Of a DNA stretch of 64,000 nucleotides, positions 56,133-64,000 are shown piece after piece. The stretch lies in assembly GCA_037045645.1 (NCBI GenBank), contig JBAOIH010000001.1, forward strand, positions 1,240,001 to 1,304,000, written 5' to 3'. Positions within the stretch are counted from its first letter, which is position 1. Each line of letters begins with the position of its first letter. This DNA comes from Nocardioides sp. (lineage in GTDB: Bacteria > Actinomycetota > Actinomycetes > Propionibacteriales > Nocardioidaceae). A program made the translations under genes and the position numbers. Below the pieces are notes generated by a model. That model was given only the letters and a program-made list of their open reading frames with translations, did no database searches and was not told the origin of the DNA.

Positions 56133-56713
56133 ACGCCTTGAACCTGCGGGTTGCGACGCCGAGCGATGACGACCAGATCCGCGAGGTCGTTCGCGCCGCG
56201 TTCGGTGACGAGGGCGAGACGATCGTACGGATCCTGGGCGATCTCGAGATCGGGGGTTTGACCCGTGCCTCGATCGTGGCCGAGGCTGACGGGCAGATCG
56301 TGGGCCACGTCGGGTTGAGTCATGCCTGGCTCGACACTCGCCAGGGCCCCCGCGACGTCTGGCTGCTCAGCCCGCTGTCCACGGTGCCCTCTCGGGAACG
56401 CCAGGGCATCGGCACCGCCCTGATTGCGCAGGCGCTGACGTTCGCCGAGGCGGGTGGAGTGCCGCTGGTGTTCCTGGAGGGTTCACCCGACTTCTACGGC
56501 GCACGCGGCTTCGAGTCGGCAGCGGCTCTGGGCTTTCGCCCTCCCTCGCTGCGGATCCCGAAGGCGGCCTTCCAGGTCGCCGTGCTGCCCGCGTGGGATG
56601 AGGCGGTCGGGACGCTGGTCTACCCCGACGTCTGGTGGCGCCACGGCGCCGTCGGCCTGCAGGATCCGCTGCTCGCCGATCAAGAGGAGAGGTACGGGTC
56701 GTGGCATGAGTGA
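56129..56713 (+). CDS. GNAT family N-acetyltransferase (YhbS-like)
   Basis: 194 residues. LRVATPSDDDQIREVVRAAF and ASIVAEADGQIVGHVGLSHA lead to the acetyl-CoA-binding segment LSTVPSRERQGIGTALIAQA, then PLVFLEGSPDFYGARGFESA, the YhbS-type signature. Acceptor substrate unknown. No SD is visible before ATG 56129; initiation may depend on the upstream mini-ORF. The last 8 bases overlap the next gene. Confidence 0.85.
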   Translation: MNALNLRVATPSDDDQIREVVRAAFGDEGETIVRILGDLEIGGLTRASIVAEADGQIVGHVGLSHAWLDTRQGPRDVWLLSPLSTVPSRERQGIGTALIAQALTFAEAGGVPLVFLEGSPDFYGARGFESAAALGFRPPSLRIPKAAFQVAVLPAWDEAVGTLVYPDVWWRHGAVGLQDPLLADQEERYGSWHE

Positions 56714-57290
56714 CTTCCTGGAGCGGGCTCGACGCCACGCGGACGCCGAAGGGCGGCTGCCGATCGGCGGCATGGCCCAGTGGGAGGTGTTTCCGTACGA
56801 GGTAGACGGTCTGCGCGCGCGTCCCCTGACCGAGTATGAAGTGCCTGAGCCCGATCGCACCCGCACACCCGAGGCCTGCGGCACCTGCAAGGCGCTGGCT
56901 CGCGACGACCTTGTCCTGTTCGTCGGCGAAAGGCTTGCGGTGATCAGGCCTGGCGGCTGCAACCTGCCCTTCGTGGCCAACGTGGTCTCGCGCCGGCACG
57001 AGACATTCGACGACCTCGACGAGTCCAGCGACACCGAACTCGGTCGGCTGGTCCGGCGTACCTATCAGGCGCTGAAGGCGCTGGACGACATCGGCAACGT
57101 CCACGTCAACAAGTGGGAGAACGGCGGGGGACACCTTTCGGTGTCGTTGCTCGCCCGACCGCTGGGTGTGCTCCAATTGCGCGGCTCCAATCTGGCCGCC
57201 TGGACCGACATGCTGCCCCCTACCCCGGAAGTTCAGCTGGCGGCACATGCGGAAACGGTGCGAGCCTTGTTGAAAGACCAGGCTCGATGA
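56706..57290 (+). CDS. HIT-superfamily-like protein (GalT/Ap4A-hydrolase fold, degenerate)
   Basis: 194 residues. CGTCKALARDDLVLFVGE suggests a zinc-binding CxxC, followed by a HIT-like beta sheet (LPFVANVVSRRHETFDDLDE) and HVNKWENGGGHLSVSLLARP where a HIT protein would have HxHxHxx; only scattered His remain. It therefore may bind nucleotides without the usual chemistry. ATG 56706 overlaps GNAT by 8 bases and its stop overlaps the DUF3105 start by ATGA, so the three genes are one coupled operon. Confidence 0.55.
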   Translation: MSDFLERARRHADAEGRLPIGGMAQWEVFPYEVDGLRARPLTEYEVPEPDRTRTPEACGTCKALARDDLVLFVGERLAVIRPGGCNLPFVANVVSRRHETFDDLDESSDTELGRLVRRTYQALKALDDIGNVHVNKWENGGGHLSVSLLARPLGVLQLRGSNLAAWTDMLPPTPEVQLAAHAETVRALLKDQAR

Positions 57291-57862
57291 CGACCAGAGG
57301 AAACGGATCGGCCACCACGCAGTGGATCGTGCTGGGGCTGGCCGCGGTGTTGGCTCTGCTGGGGGTGACCGGCGCGGTGGTGATGATGCTTCGACAGGCG
57401 CCGGAAGGCACTCTGCATTCGGTGCGCGAGTTCGAATTCACCGACACCACCCATCAGTCCGGCCCGATTGACTATCCGAACTTGCCGCCTGCGGGTGGAC
57501 CGCATGCGCAGCGCTGGTGGGACTGCGGGGTCTTCGACGATCCGATCCCGAGCGAGAACGCCGTGCACTCACTTGAGCACGGCACGGTGTGGCTGACCTA
57601 TCGCCCGGGGTTCCTGGACGCACGCGAGATCGACGAGTTGTCCTCGCAACTGCCCAGCAAACAGATCATCTCGCCTCTGCCGGAGCAGGACGATGACCTG
57701 GTCGTCACTGTGTGGGGTCGTCAGTTGGTCCTGAACGGCCCCGACGATCCTGCCTTGGCGACCTTCCTTGCCGAGTATGCCGACGGCCACACGTCGCCTG
57801 AGCCCTTTGCCTCGTGCGAGGGCGGGCTGACCGAACCCGGACCTGACGGCGATGCGGCCTAA
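57287..57862 (+). CDS. DUF3105 domain protein, membrane-anchored
   Basis: 191 residues. One N-terminal transmembrane helix (WIVLGLAAVLALLGVTGAVV) exports a DUF3105 domain: GPIDYPNLPPAGGPHAQRWW, DCGVFDDPIPSENAVHSLEH and GTVWLTYRPG, with conserved His/Cys residues. The domain is common in actinobacteria and has no firm function. Last gene of the GNAT operon; convergent with the HEPN gene (3-bp gap). Confidence 0.85.
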   Translation: MTTRGNGSATTQWIVLGLAAVLALLGVTGAVVMMLRQAPEGTLHSVREFEFTDTTHQSGPIDYPNLPPAGGPHAQRWWDCGVFDDPIPSENAVHSLEHGTVWLTYRPGFLDAREIDELSSQLPSKQIISPLPEQDDDLVVTVWGRQLVLNGPDDPALATFLAEYADGHTSPEPFASCEGGLTEPGPDGDAA

Positions 57863-57865
57863 GAC

Positions 57866-58234
57866 TCACAACTTCGCCACGTAGCGGCGTCCACGCAGTG
57901 CTTCCTCGACCAGACCAACCTCACGGCGTAGCCCCAGCAGGCGAGCGTCCTCGCTTCGCAAGCACTCCAGCGCCGCGTCGATGACGTCATAACCGGCCAG
58001 GTCACGCAGGTCCGATCGCGCCTCACTGAGTCCGCGCCGACAGGCCGCCTGTGACGCCTCGACATGCAGCACGGCGAAGCGCGCGAGCACCAGGATGTGG
58101 CGGCGCAGTCCGGCGTACGAGCGGTATTCCGGCGGGCAGATGTCGAAGAGCCAGTTGACCGCGGTGCGCTCCCAGTCGGGGGCGTCGGGAGGGCGTACGG
58201 CGCTGGGCCATCCGGGCGGCGCGAAGGCAGTCAT
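57866..58234 (-). CDS. SAV_6107-family HEPN domain protein, SOS-controlled
   Basis: 122 residues, all helical. WLFDICPPEYRSYAGLRRHI, AVLHVEASQAACRRGLSEAR and EDARLLGLRREVGLVEEALR fit the SAV_6107 HEPN family, often found beside translesion polymerase genes in actinobacteria. ATG 58234 follows TATACT by 6 nt, so the mRNA is leaderless, and a perfect LexA box (58247-58262) abuts that -10. LexA repression and induction on DNA damage are therefore expected. HEPN proteins are often RNases or toxin-like; the RxxxxH catalytic motif appears as RSYAGLRRH, but activity is untested. Confidence 0.8.
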   Translation of the reverse strand: MTAFAPPGWPSAVRPPDAPDWERTAVNWLFDICPPEYRSYAGLRRHILVLARFAVLHVEASQAACRRGLSEARSDLRDLAGYDVIDAALECLRSEDARLLGLRREVGLVEEALRGRRYVAKL

Positions 58235-58240
58235 CCACCC

Positions 58241-58246
58241 AGTATA
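58241..58246 (-). promoter_or_regulatory. -10 element TATACT, leaderless HEPN gene
   Basis: Minus-strand TATACT, near consensus, with a 6-nt gap to ATG 58234. Confidence 0.6.
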
Positions 58247-58262
58247 TCGAACAGACGTTCGA
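58247..58262. promoter_or_regulatory. Perfect LexA (SOS) box
   Basis: TCGAACAGACGTTCGA matches the actinobacterial LexA consensus TCGAAC-N4-GTTCGA at every fixed position. It covers the region just upstream of the HEPN -10 and lies 52 bp before the divergent SMP-30-like gene. It is the only full match I found in the window. Confidence 0.85.
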
Positions 58263-58313
58263 GAAATGGATTTTGCTCTTCCCTTGAGCGCGTGAGAGGG
58301 CCAAAGTCAGTCC

Positions 58314-59228
58314 ATGCGGAAATCACCGACCGTCCTACCCGTCCCCGCGCACGGAGCCGAGGACGTACTGGTCCTCGACGGCTGCGTCTACACCGGCACC
58401 GAGGACGGCAGCATCTGGCGGATCGATCCCCGCCGCCCCGGTGCCAGCCGAGTCGGGCACACCGCCGGGCGCCCTCTCGGCATCGAGGCGTACGGCGATG
58501 ACCTGCTGATCTGCGACGCCCACCGCGGACTGTTGCTGATGGCGCCTGGCACCGGCTCGATCACCGCGGTGGCGTCGAGCGTCGACGGCGTGCCAATGCG
58601 CTTTTGCAACAACGCGGCGGTGGCCGAGGACAGCACTATCTATTTCACCGATTCGTCGGCCCACTTCGGCATCCAGCAGTGGAAGGACGACTTCGTCCAG
58701 GACACGCGTACGGGCCGACTGCTGCGCCGCGACGCGGACGGGAACATCGCCGTCCTGCATACGGGCTTGGCATTCGCCAACGGCGTCGCGCTGGCCGCCG
58801 ACGAGTCGTACGTCGCCTTCGCCGAGACGAGAGGACGGCGTATCGGTCGACATTGGCTGACGGGGGAGCGGACTGGACGCCGCGACGATCTGGTGACCGA
58901 CCTGCCCGGCTACCCCGACAACATCGCCCGAGGTTCGGACGGGCTGGTCTGGATCACGATCGCCTCGCCGACCGACCCCGTGGTGGAGCGACTTGGCACC
59001 GCGCCGTTGGCCGTACGCAAGGCAGTCACCCGGATCCCCGAGGCGCTCCAGCCCAAACCCAAACGCACGGTGCGCGTGCAGGCGTACGACGACGGTGGCC
59101 GACTCGTCCACGACCTCGACCTGCCCGCCGACGGATACCACATGGCGACCGGGGTCCGTGAGGACGAGGGCCGGGTCTGGCTGGGCAGCCTCCACGAGCC
59201 GGCGGTCGCCTATGTGGACCTGCCCTGA
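58314..59228 (+). CDS. SMP-30/strictosidine-synthase-like beta-propeller protein
   Basis: 304 residues, cytoplasmic. A six-bladed propeller: DVLVLDGCVYTGTEDGSIWR, RPLGIEAYGDDLLICDAHRG, CNNAAVAEDSTIYFTDSSAH and FANGVALAADESYVAFAETR (the strictosidine-synthase pattern), then GYPDNIARGSDGLVWITIAS. Family members hydrolyse lactones or esters using a bound Ca2+; substrate here is unknown. Divergent from the HEPN gene, and the LexA box could in principle also affect it. Confidence 0.82.
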   Translation: MRKSPTVLPVPAHGAEDVLVLDGCVYTGTEDGSIWRIDPRRPGASRVGHTAGRPLGIEAYGDDLLICDAHRGLLLMAPGTGSITAVASSVDGVPMRFCNNAAVAEDSTIYFTDSSAHFGIQQWKDDFVQDTRTGRLLRRDADGNIAVLHTGLAFANGVALAADESYVAFAETRGRRIGRHWLTGERTGRRDDLVTDLPGYPDNIARGSDGLVWITIASPTDPVVERLGTAPLAVRKAVTRIPEALQPKPKRTVRVQAYDDGGRLVHDLDLPADGYHMATGVREDEGRVWLGSLHEPAVAYVDLP

Positions 59229-59262
59229 CATGCGGCATCTTCGTCTCGTGGTGACTCGTCGG

Positions 59263-59268
59263 TAGACT
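59263..59268 (+). promoter_or_regulatory. -10 element TAGACT, leaderless dxs
   Basis: TAGACT with an 8-nt gap to ATG 59277. Confidence 0.5.
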
Positions 59269-59276
59269 TTCGCGCC

Positions 59277-61172
59277 ATGGGCCAACTTGCGTCGATCACC
59301 GGTCCACGCGATCTGCGTGGGCTCTCCGGCGACCAGTTGACGGCACTTGCCGCCGAGATCCGCGACACCCTGGTCACCACCGTCGCTCGCACAGGTGGAC
59401 ACCTGGGACCGAACCTCGGCGTGGTCGAATTGACCCTGGCCATCCACCGGGTCTTCGACTCCCCTCGGGATCGAATCGTGCTCGACACCGGCCACCAGTC
59501 CTATGTCCACAAACTGCTCACCGGCCGCTATCAGGACTTCTCCACCTTGCGTCAAGAGGGCGGCGTCAGCGGCTATCCCAGCCAAGCCGAATCCGAGCAC
59601 GACATCGTCGAGAACTCCCACGCGTCGACCGCGTTGTCGTACGCCGACGGCCTGGCCAAGGCGTACGCCGTGCGCGGCGAGGACCGCCACGTCGTGGCCG
59701 TGATCGGTGACGGCGCGCTCACCGGCGGCATGGCCTGGGAGGCGCTCAACAACATCGCGATCGCCAAGGACAGCCGCCTGGTGATCGTGGTCAACGACAA
59801 CGAACGGTCCTACACGCCGACCATCGGCGGTCTGGCCACGGCGCTGACGACGCTGCGCACCAACCCGCGCTATGAGCAGGTGCTCGACACGGTCAAGCGC
59901 CGCCTGAACGCGGTGCCCGGGGTCGGACCCGCGGCCTATGACGCGCTGCACGCCATGAAGAAGGGCATGAAGGACGCGCTCGCGCCGCAGGGCCTCTTCG
60001 AGGACCTCGGCCTGAAGTACGTCGGTCCGGTCGACGGCCACGACCTTGCCGCGATGGAGCAGGTGCTCACCCAGGCCAAGCGCTTCAACGGCCCCGTGAT
60101 CGTGCACGCGTTGACCAAGAAGGGCTTCGGGTACGACGCCGCGATGCTCCACGAGGCCGACCAGTTCCACAGCCCCAGGCCTTTCGACATCGAGACGGGT
60201 GAGGAGTTCCCGACCGGTCGGATCTGGACCGACGTCTTCGCCGAGGAGATGGTGGCGATCGGTCGTCGTCGACCAGACGTCGTGGCCATCACCGCCGCGA
60301 TGATGCACCCCGTCGGCCTGCACCACTTCCAGGCCGCGTTCCCACGCCGTACGTTCGACGTCGGCATCGCCGAGCAGCACGCGGCCACGTCCGCAGCCGG
60401 GCTCGCCATGGGTGGACTGCACCCGGTGGTGGCGATCTATGCGACGTTCCTCAACCGTGCCTTCGACCAGGTGCTGATGGATGTCGCGCTGCACAAGTGC
60501 GGTGTGACGTTCGTGCTCGACCGTGCCGGTGTGACCGGTGACGACGGGGCGAGCCACAACGGCATGTGGGACATGTCGATCATGCAGGTCGTTCCCGGTC
60601 TTCGGATCGCCGCGCCGCGTGATGCCGCGCGGCTTCGCGAACTGCTCGGCGAGGCGGTCGAAGTCGCCGATGCGCCGACGGTCGTACGGTTCCCCAAGGG
60701 GCCGCCGCCCGAGGACATCGAGGCCGTGAGCAAGGCGGGTGGCTGCGACGTGCTGATGCGGCAGGGCACCAAGGACGTGCTGCTCGTCGGGGTCGGTTCG
60801 ATGGCCGAGACCGCCGTTGATGTCGGACAGCGGTTGGCCGACCAGGGCATCGGGTGCACCGTCGTCGACCCGCGCTGGGTCAAGCCGGTCGACCCCGCGC
60901 TGGTCGATCTCGCCCGCGACCACCGCCTGGTCGTGCACCTGGAGGACAACGGCATCGCCGGGGGCTGTGGTGCGGCGCTGCTGCAGACCCTCAACGCCGA
61001 GGACGTCACCACTCCCGTACGCCTGCACGGTGTCCCACAGGAGTTCTTGGACCACGCCAAGCGCGCGGCGATCCTGGAACGCATCGGTCTGACCGCGCAG
61101 TCGATCGCCCGTGGCATCGTCGAAGAACTGGCCACCGCCGGGGTCGAAACCGGTCAGCCTGTCCGCAGTTGA
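59277..61172 (+). CDS. dxs: 1-deoxy-D-xylulose-5-phosphate synthase
   Basis: 631 residues. Condenses pyruvate and glyceraldehyde 3-phosphate; first step of the MEP route to isoprenoids. TPP-dependent motifs: GHLGPNLGVVELTLAIHRVF, LDTGHQSYVHKLLTGR, VIGDGALTGGMAWEALNN (TPP/Mg), the transketolase pyrimidine domain with DVGIAEQHAATSAAGLA and FVLDRAGVTGDDGASHNG, and a C-terminal domain with VVDPRWVKPVDPALVDLARD. Full length for the family. Transcribed alone or with the amino-acid permease gene that follows after 45 bp with its own -10. Confidence 0.96.
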   Translation: MGQLASITGPRDLRGLSGDQLTALAAEIRDTLVTTVARTGGHLGPNLGVVELTLAIHRVFDSPRDRIVLDTGHQSYVHKLLTGRYQDFSTLRQEGGVSGYPSQAESEHDIVENSHASTALSYADGLAKAYAVRGEDRHVVAVIGDGALTGGMAWEALNNIAIAKDSRLVIVVNDNERSYTPTIGGLATALTTLRTNPRYEQVLDTVKRRLNAVPGVGPAAYDALHAMKKGMKDALAPQGLFEDLGLKYVGPVDGHDLAAMEQVLTQAKRFNGPVIVHALTKKGFGYDAAMLHEADQFHSPRPFDIETGEEFPTGRIWTDVFAEEMVAIGRRRPDVVAITAAMMHPVGLHHFQAAFPRRTFDVGIAEQHAATSAAGLAMGGLHPVVAIYATFLNRAFDQVLMDVALHKCGVTFVLDRAGVTGDDGASHNGMWDMSIMQVVPGLRIAAPRDAARLRELLGEAVEVADAPTVVRFPKGPPPEDIEAVSKAGGCDVLMRQGTKDVLLVGVGSMAETAVDVGQRLADQGIGCTVVDPRWVKPVDPALVDLARDHRLVVHLEDNGIAGGCGAALLQTLNAEDVTTPVRLHGVPQEFLDHAKRAAILERIGLTAQSIARGIVEELATAGVETGQPVRS

Positions 61173-61204
61173 GGGGCCGGCCTGGCGCACCGATTGGTAA
61201 CCCC

Positions 61205-61210
61205 TAAAGT
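61205..61210 (+). promoter_or_regulatory. -10 element TAAAGT, leaderless permease gene
   Basis: TAAAGT with a 7-nt gap to ATG 61218. Confidence 0.5.
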
Positions 61211-61217
61211 CAGCGGA

Positions 61218-62702
61218 ATGGACGTCTTCCGCACCAAATCGATCGAACACTCCCTGGCGGATACCGAAGACCCGGAGTTCAAACTCAAGCGCAGCCTGAC
61301 CGCGCTGGACCTCACGCTTTTCGGTATCGGCGTGATCATCGGTGCGGGCATCTTCACGCTGACCGGCAAGGTGGCCCACGCGTACGCCGGTCCTGCCGTG
61401 GTGTTCTCCTTCGTGATCGCCGCGTTGTGCTGCGCACTGGCGGCACTGTGCTACGCCGAGTTCGCCTCGACCGTGCCGGTCTCCGGCTCGGCCTACACGT
61501 TCTCGTACGCCACCATGGGCGAGTTGATCGCGTGGATCATCGGCTGGGATCTGATCTTGGAGTTGCTCCTGGGCGCCTCGGTCGTGGCGCAGGGCTGGGC
61601 GTCGTACTTCGAACTGTTCCTGAGCGAGATCGGCATCACCTGGCCCGAGCACCTGGGCTATGGCGACACCTTCAACCTGGCTGCCTTCCTGCTGGTCGTC
61701 GTCCTCACGATCCTCGTGGCGGTCGGCATCAAGGAGTCGATGCGCGTCAATCTGGTCCTGGTCGCGATCAAGCTCTTCATCGTGCTCTTCGTGATCTTCG
61801 CCGGCCTGGCCTACATCAACACCGACAACTACACGCCCTTCGTGCCGAAGTCCGAACCCGGTCAGACCGCGAACGGCTGGCTGCACACTCCGCTCCTGCA
61901 GATCGTCACCGGAGCCCCGAGCGTCTTCGGAGTGGCAGGCGTGATGTTCGCGGCCTCGTTGGTCTTCTTCGCCTATATCGGCTTCGACGTGGTCGCCACC
62001 ACGGCCGAGGAGGCGGCCAACCCGCAGAAGGACCTGCCCAAGGGCATCATCTGGTCGCTGGTGATCTGCACGATCCTCTATATGGCCGTCGCGCTGGTCA
62101 TCACCGGGATGGTCAACTACAAGGACATCAACCCCGATGCGGCCCTCGCTTCAGCCTTCGTGGATCAGGGCAAGGACGGGTACGCCACCTTGATCTCCAC
62201 CGGTGCCGTGGCCGGTCTGACCACGGTGGTGATGACGCTGATCATCGGCGCCACGCGGGTGCTGTTCGCGATGAGCCGCGACGGGCTGCTCCCGGTCCGT
62301 TTCGGACACGTGAACGCCAAGACCGGCACCCCGGTGGCGATCACGCTGGTGATCGGCACGCTGGTGGCGCTGGTGGCGTCCCTGACACCGATCGGCAAGC
62401 TCGAAGAGATGGTCAATATCGGGACGCTCTCGGCGTTCGCGCTGGTCTCGATCGCGGTCCCGATCCTGCGCAAGCGTCGCCCCGACCTGGAGCGCTCGTT
62501 CCGGGTGCCGTTGTCACCGTGGCTGCCCTGGGCGTCGGCGGCGATCTGCGTCTTCTTGATGTTGAACCTCACGGCCGAGACCTGGCTGCGATTCCTGATC
62601 TGGATGGCTCTGGGCTTCTTGATCTACTTCCTCTTCGGTTACCGCCACAGCCGCGTCGGCAAGGGGGAGGGGATCCCGGCTCACGACTACTCGGTCGGCT
62701 GA
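61218..62702 (+). CDS. APC-family amino acid permease (cationic amino acid transporter type)
   Basis: 494 residues, twelve or more helices. LFGIGVIIGAGIFTLTGKVA is the first-helix substrate motif of CAT/YfnA-like permeases; VPVSGSAYTFSYATMGELIA and FFAYIGFDVVATTAEEAANP are further hallmarks, with SRDGLLPVRFGHVNAKTGTP late. Imports amino acids by proton symport; which amino acid is unknown. Start fixed by the -10 spacing. Confidence 0.9.
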   Translation: MDVFRTKSIEHSLADTEDPEFKLKRSLTALDLTLFGIGVIIGAGIFTLTGKVAHAYAGPAVVFSFVIAALCCALAALCYAEFASTVPVSGSAYTFSYATMGELIAWIIGWDLILELLLGASVVAQGWASYFELFLSEIGITWPEHLGYGDTFNLAAFLLVVVLTILVAVGIKESMRVNLVLVAIKLFIVLFVIFAGLAYINTDNYTPFVPKSEPGQTANGWLHTPLLQIVTGAPSVFGVAGVMFAASLVFFAYIGFDVVATTAEEAANPQKDLPKGIIWSLVICTILYMAVALVITGMVNYKDINPDAALASAFVDQGKDGYATLISTGAVAGLTTVVMTLIIGATRVLFAMSRDGLLPVRFGHVNAKTGTPVAITLVIGTLVALVASLTPIGKLEEMVNIGTLSAFALVSIAVPILRKRRPDLERSFRVPLSPWLPWASAAICVFLMLNLTAETWLRFLIWMALGFLIYFLFGYRHSRVGKGEGIPAHDYSVG

Positions 62703-62732
62703 GTCCCAGGTTCGTCGCGCTCCGAGCGCCAC

Positions 62733-62738
62733 TAGGCT
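62733..62738 (+). promoter_or_regulatory. -10 element TAGGCT, leaderless PAC2 gene
   Basis: TAGGCT with a 6-nt gap to GTG 62745. Confidence 0.5.
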
Positions 62739-62744
62739 GGGCGG

Positions 62745-63695
62745 GTGAGTAATCGCCTCGTGCACATCGTCGACGACGTCCCCGCGCTGGACGATCTGCC
62801 CGATCTGTCCCTGATTGTTGCGCTGCACGGATTCCTCGACGCGGGCAATGCCGCCAACGCCGCCTGTGACCACCTGGAGAGCGTCTCGGACGGTCACCAC
62901 GACTCCGGCAAGGTCGTCGCGACCTTCGATGTGGACCAGTTGCACGACTATCGCGCGCGCCGGCCCGCGATGACCTTCAGCCGCGACCACTACGAGGACT
63001 ACGACGCCCCGCGTCTGGTCTGCCGACTGCAACGCGACACGGCCGGCACCCCCTACCTGTTGTTGCGCGGCCCCGAGCCGGACAACCGCTGGGAGGGCTT
63101 TTGCGAAGCCGTACGCGAGGTCGTACGCCGCTTCGACGTGACTCGCGTGGTCAGCATCGGCGCGGTGCCGATGGCCGTCCCGCACACCCGCCCGATCGCG
63201 ATCACCCCGCACGGCAACCGCCCCGAGTTGATCACCACCCCCTCGCCGTGGCAGAGCGAGTTGCGCATCCCGTCCAGCGCACAGGCGTTGCTCGAATTGC
63301 GGCTGGGGGACTGGGGGCACGATGCACTCGGCTATGTCGCGCACGTCCCGCACTACCTGGCGCAACTCGACTATCCGGTGGCGGCATTGGCGCTGGTCGA
63401 GCATCTCGAACGCGGTGCCCGCCTGACCGTGGATCTGAGTGACCTGCGCGCTGTCGGCGAGGAACGCGAGGCCGAGATCGCGCGCTATCTGGCGGCCAAC
63501 GAGGAGGTGGAGGAGGTCGTACGCGCCTTGGAACAGCAGTACGACACCTTCCGCGAGGCCGAGGAGTCGGGTCGCAGTCTGCTCGCCAGCGACGAACCGT
63601 TGCCGACCGGGGACGAGATCGGGCGTCAGTTCGAGCAGTTCCTGGCTGGCCTCGAAGAGCCGGGTGACGCCACCGACGACTCCTGGGAGCGCTGA
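62745..63695 (+). CDS. PAC2 family protein (proteasome-assembly-chaperone-like)
   Basis: 316 residues from GTG 62745. PDLSLIVALHGFLDAGNAAN, VVATFDVDQLHDYRARRPAM and LLLRGPEPDNRWEGFCEAVR lead to IGAVPMAVPHTRPIAITPHG, then a C-terminal helical region rich in Glu (VEEVVRALEQQYDTFREAEE), probably coiled coil. PAC2 proteins are widespread in actinobacteria; a link to proteasome assembly is by homology only. Its stop shares an A with the thioesterase start (TGATG). Confidence 0.87.
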   Translation: MSNRLVHIVDDVPALDDLPDLSLIVALHGFLDAGNAANAACDHLESVSDGHHDSGKVVATFDVDQLHDYRARRPAMTFSRDHYEDYDAPRLVCRLQRDTAGTPYLLLRGPEPDNRWEGFCEAVREVVRRFDVTRVVSIGAVPMAVPHTRPIAITPHGNRPELITTPSPWQSELRIPSSAQALLELRLGDWGHDALGYVAHVPHYLAQLDYPVAALALVEHLERGARLTVDLSDLRAVGEEREAEIARYLAANEEVEEVVRALEQQYDTFREAEESGRSLLASDEPLPTGDEIGRQFEQFLAGLEEPGDATDDSWER

Positions 63696-64000
63696 TGTCG
63701 GGCTCTGCGGCCGAACTGCTGGCGCTGCTCGACCTCGAAACGCTGGACACCAACCTCTTCCGCGGTCGGCAACCGCAGACCGACCGTCAGCGGGTCTTCG
63801 GTGGCCAGGTGGCCGCGCAGGCGCTGGTGGCGGGCGTACGCACGGTCGACCCGGCGTACACCGTCCACTCGCTGCACTCGTACTTCCTGCGCCCCGGCGA
63901 CCACGCGGTGCCGATCATCTACGACGTGGACCCGTTGCGTGACGGGCGTTCGTTCGCCACCCGCCGCGTGGTGGCGCGCCAACACGGACGGCCGATCTAT
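63695..64000 (+). CDS. tesB: Acyl-CoA thioesterase II, N-terminal part (runs off the window)
   Basis: 102 codons are visible, with no stop. AELLALLDLETLDTNLFRGR, RVFGGQVAAQALVAGVRTVD, YTVHSLHSYFLRPGDHAVPI and IYDVDPLRDGRSFATRRVVA are the N-terminal hot-dog domain of TesB. It hydrolyses medium- and long-chain acyl-CoA. Coupled to the PAC2 gene through TGATG. Confidence 0.88.
   Translation, partial: MSGSAAELLALLDLETLDTNLFRGRQPQTDRQRVFGGQVAAQALVAGVRTVDPAYTVHSLHSYFLRPGDHAVPIIYDVDPLRDGRSFATRRVVARQHGRPIY

Noticed and set aside
58335..61886. A 1183-codon open frame on the minus strand across the SMP-30-like and dxs genes
   Set aside because: It is antisense to two clear enzymes, has no domain, and is the expected by-product of high-GC codon bias.

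Overview
The window is 64 kb of chromosomal DNA from a high-GC actinobacterium. Marker families point there: SepH, DUF4193, DUF3093, DUF3159, DUF3710, DUF5998, DUF7455, a SAV_6107 HEPN protein, an lprG/P55-type pair, an HrdB/SigA-like sigma factor with an Ala/Lys-rich extension, and a ferrochelatase with C-terminal cysteines. Frequent CGTACG/GTACGC words and gene content suggest a Nocardioidaceae-like organism; that last step is inference. I see no rRNA, tRNA, CRISPR array, insertion sequence, prophage or integrase, and the window reads as conserved core chromosome. Many genes carry a TAnnnT -10 hexamer 6-8 nt before the start codon, the signature of leaderless mRNAs.

Layout. 1-8.3 kb: end of an aspartate-aminotransferase-like gene, a group-2 sigma factor, oligopeptidase B, the pxpABC 5-oxoprolinase operon, DNA polymerase IV, a DUF4192 protein. 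8.3-16.2 kb: a glutamate-cysteine-ligase-family enzyme, a universal stress protein, the principal sigma factor followed by an M28 peptidase lipoprotein, an EamA transporter fused to a CapA-like phosphoesterase, DUF456 and DUF7455 proteins. 16.5-27.4 kb: topoisomerase IV (parE, and parC on the other strand) around a carbonic anhydrase, an efflux pump and LprG-like lipoprotein, then a GNAT/acyl-CoA-synthetase protein acetyltransferase. 27.5-45.2 kb: a stretch whose order resembles the Streptomyces hrdB-sepH-dut and mycobacterial Rv2701c-Rv2689c regions: DUF5998, a phosphodiesterase, thymidine kinase, sulfurtransferase, sepH, ferrochelatase, inositol monophosphatase, DUF4193, DUF3093, dut, DUF3710, OB-fold, DUF3159, two TrkA/RCK proteins, a KimA-like K+ permease and an RNA methyltransferase; then a DUF2975/XRE pair and YjbQ. 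45.2-53.2 kb: M20 peptidase and a sugar locus (binding protein plus two permeases, divergent from a GH42 beta-galactosidase and a DeoR regulator). 53.3-64 kb: aconitase, a GNAT/HIT-like/DUF3105 operon, a HEPN gene with a perfect LexA box, an SMP-30-like protein, dxs, an amino-acid permease, a PAC2 protein and the start of an acyl-CoA thioesterase.

The most noteworthy items are the perfect SOS box beside the HEPN gene; a 10-bp bidirectional promoter whose two -10 elements share a TA and appear to start two leaderless mRNAs; an EamA-CapA fusion; a parE reading frame with no ATG/GTG/TTG at the conserved N-terminus; and three clear plus one probable single-nucleotide +1 frameshifts (parC, the acetyltransferase, a trkA-like gene, the sulfurtransferase start). 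Because all four are one extra base in otherwise well-conserved genes, assembly error is the leading explanation.
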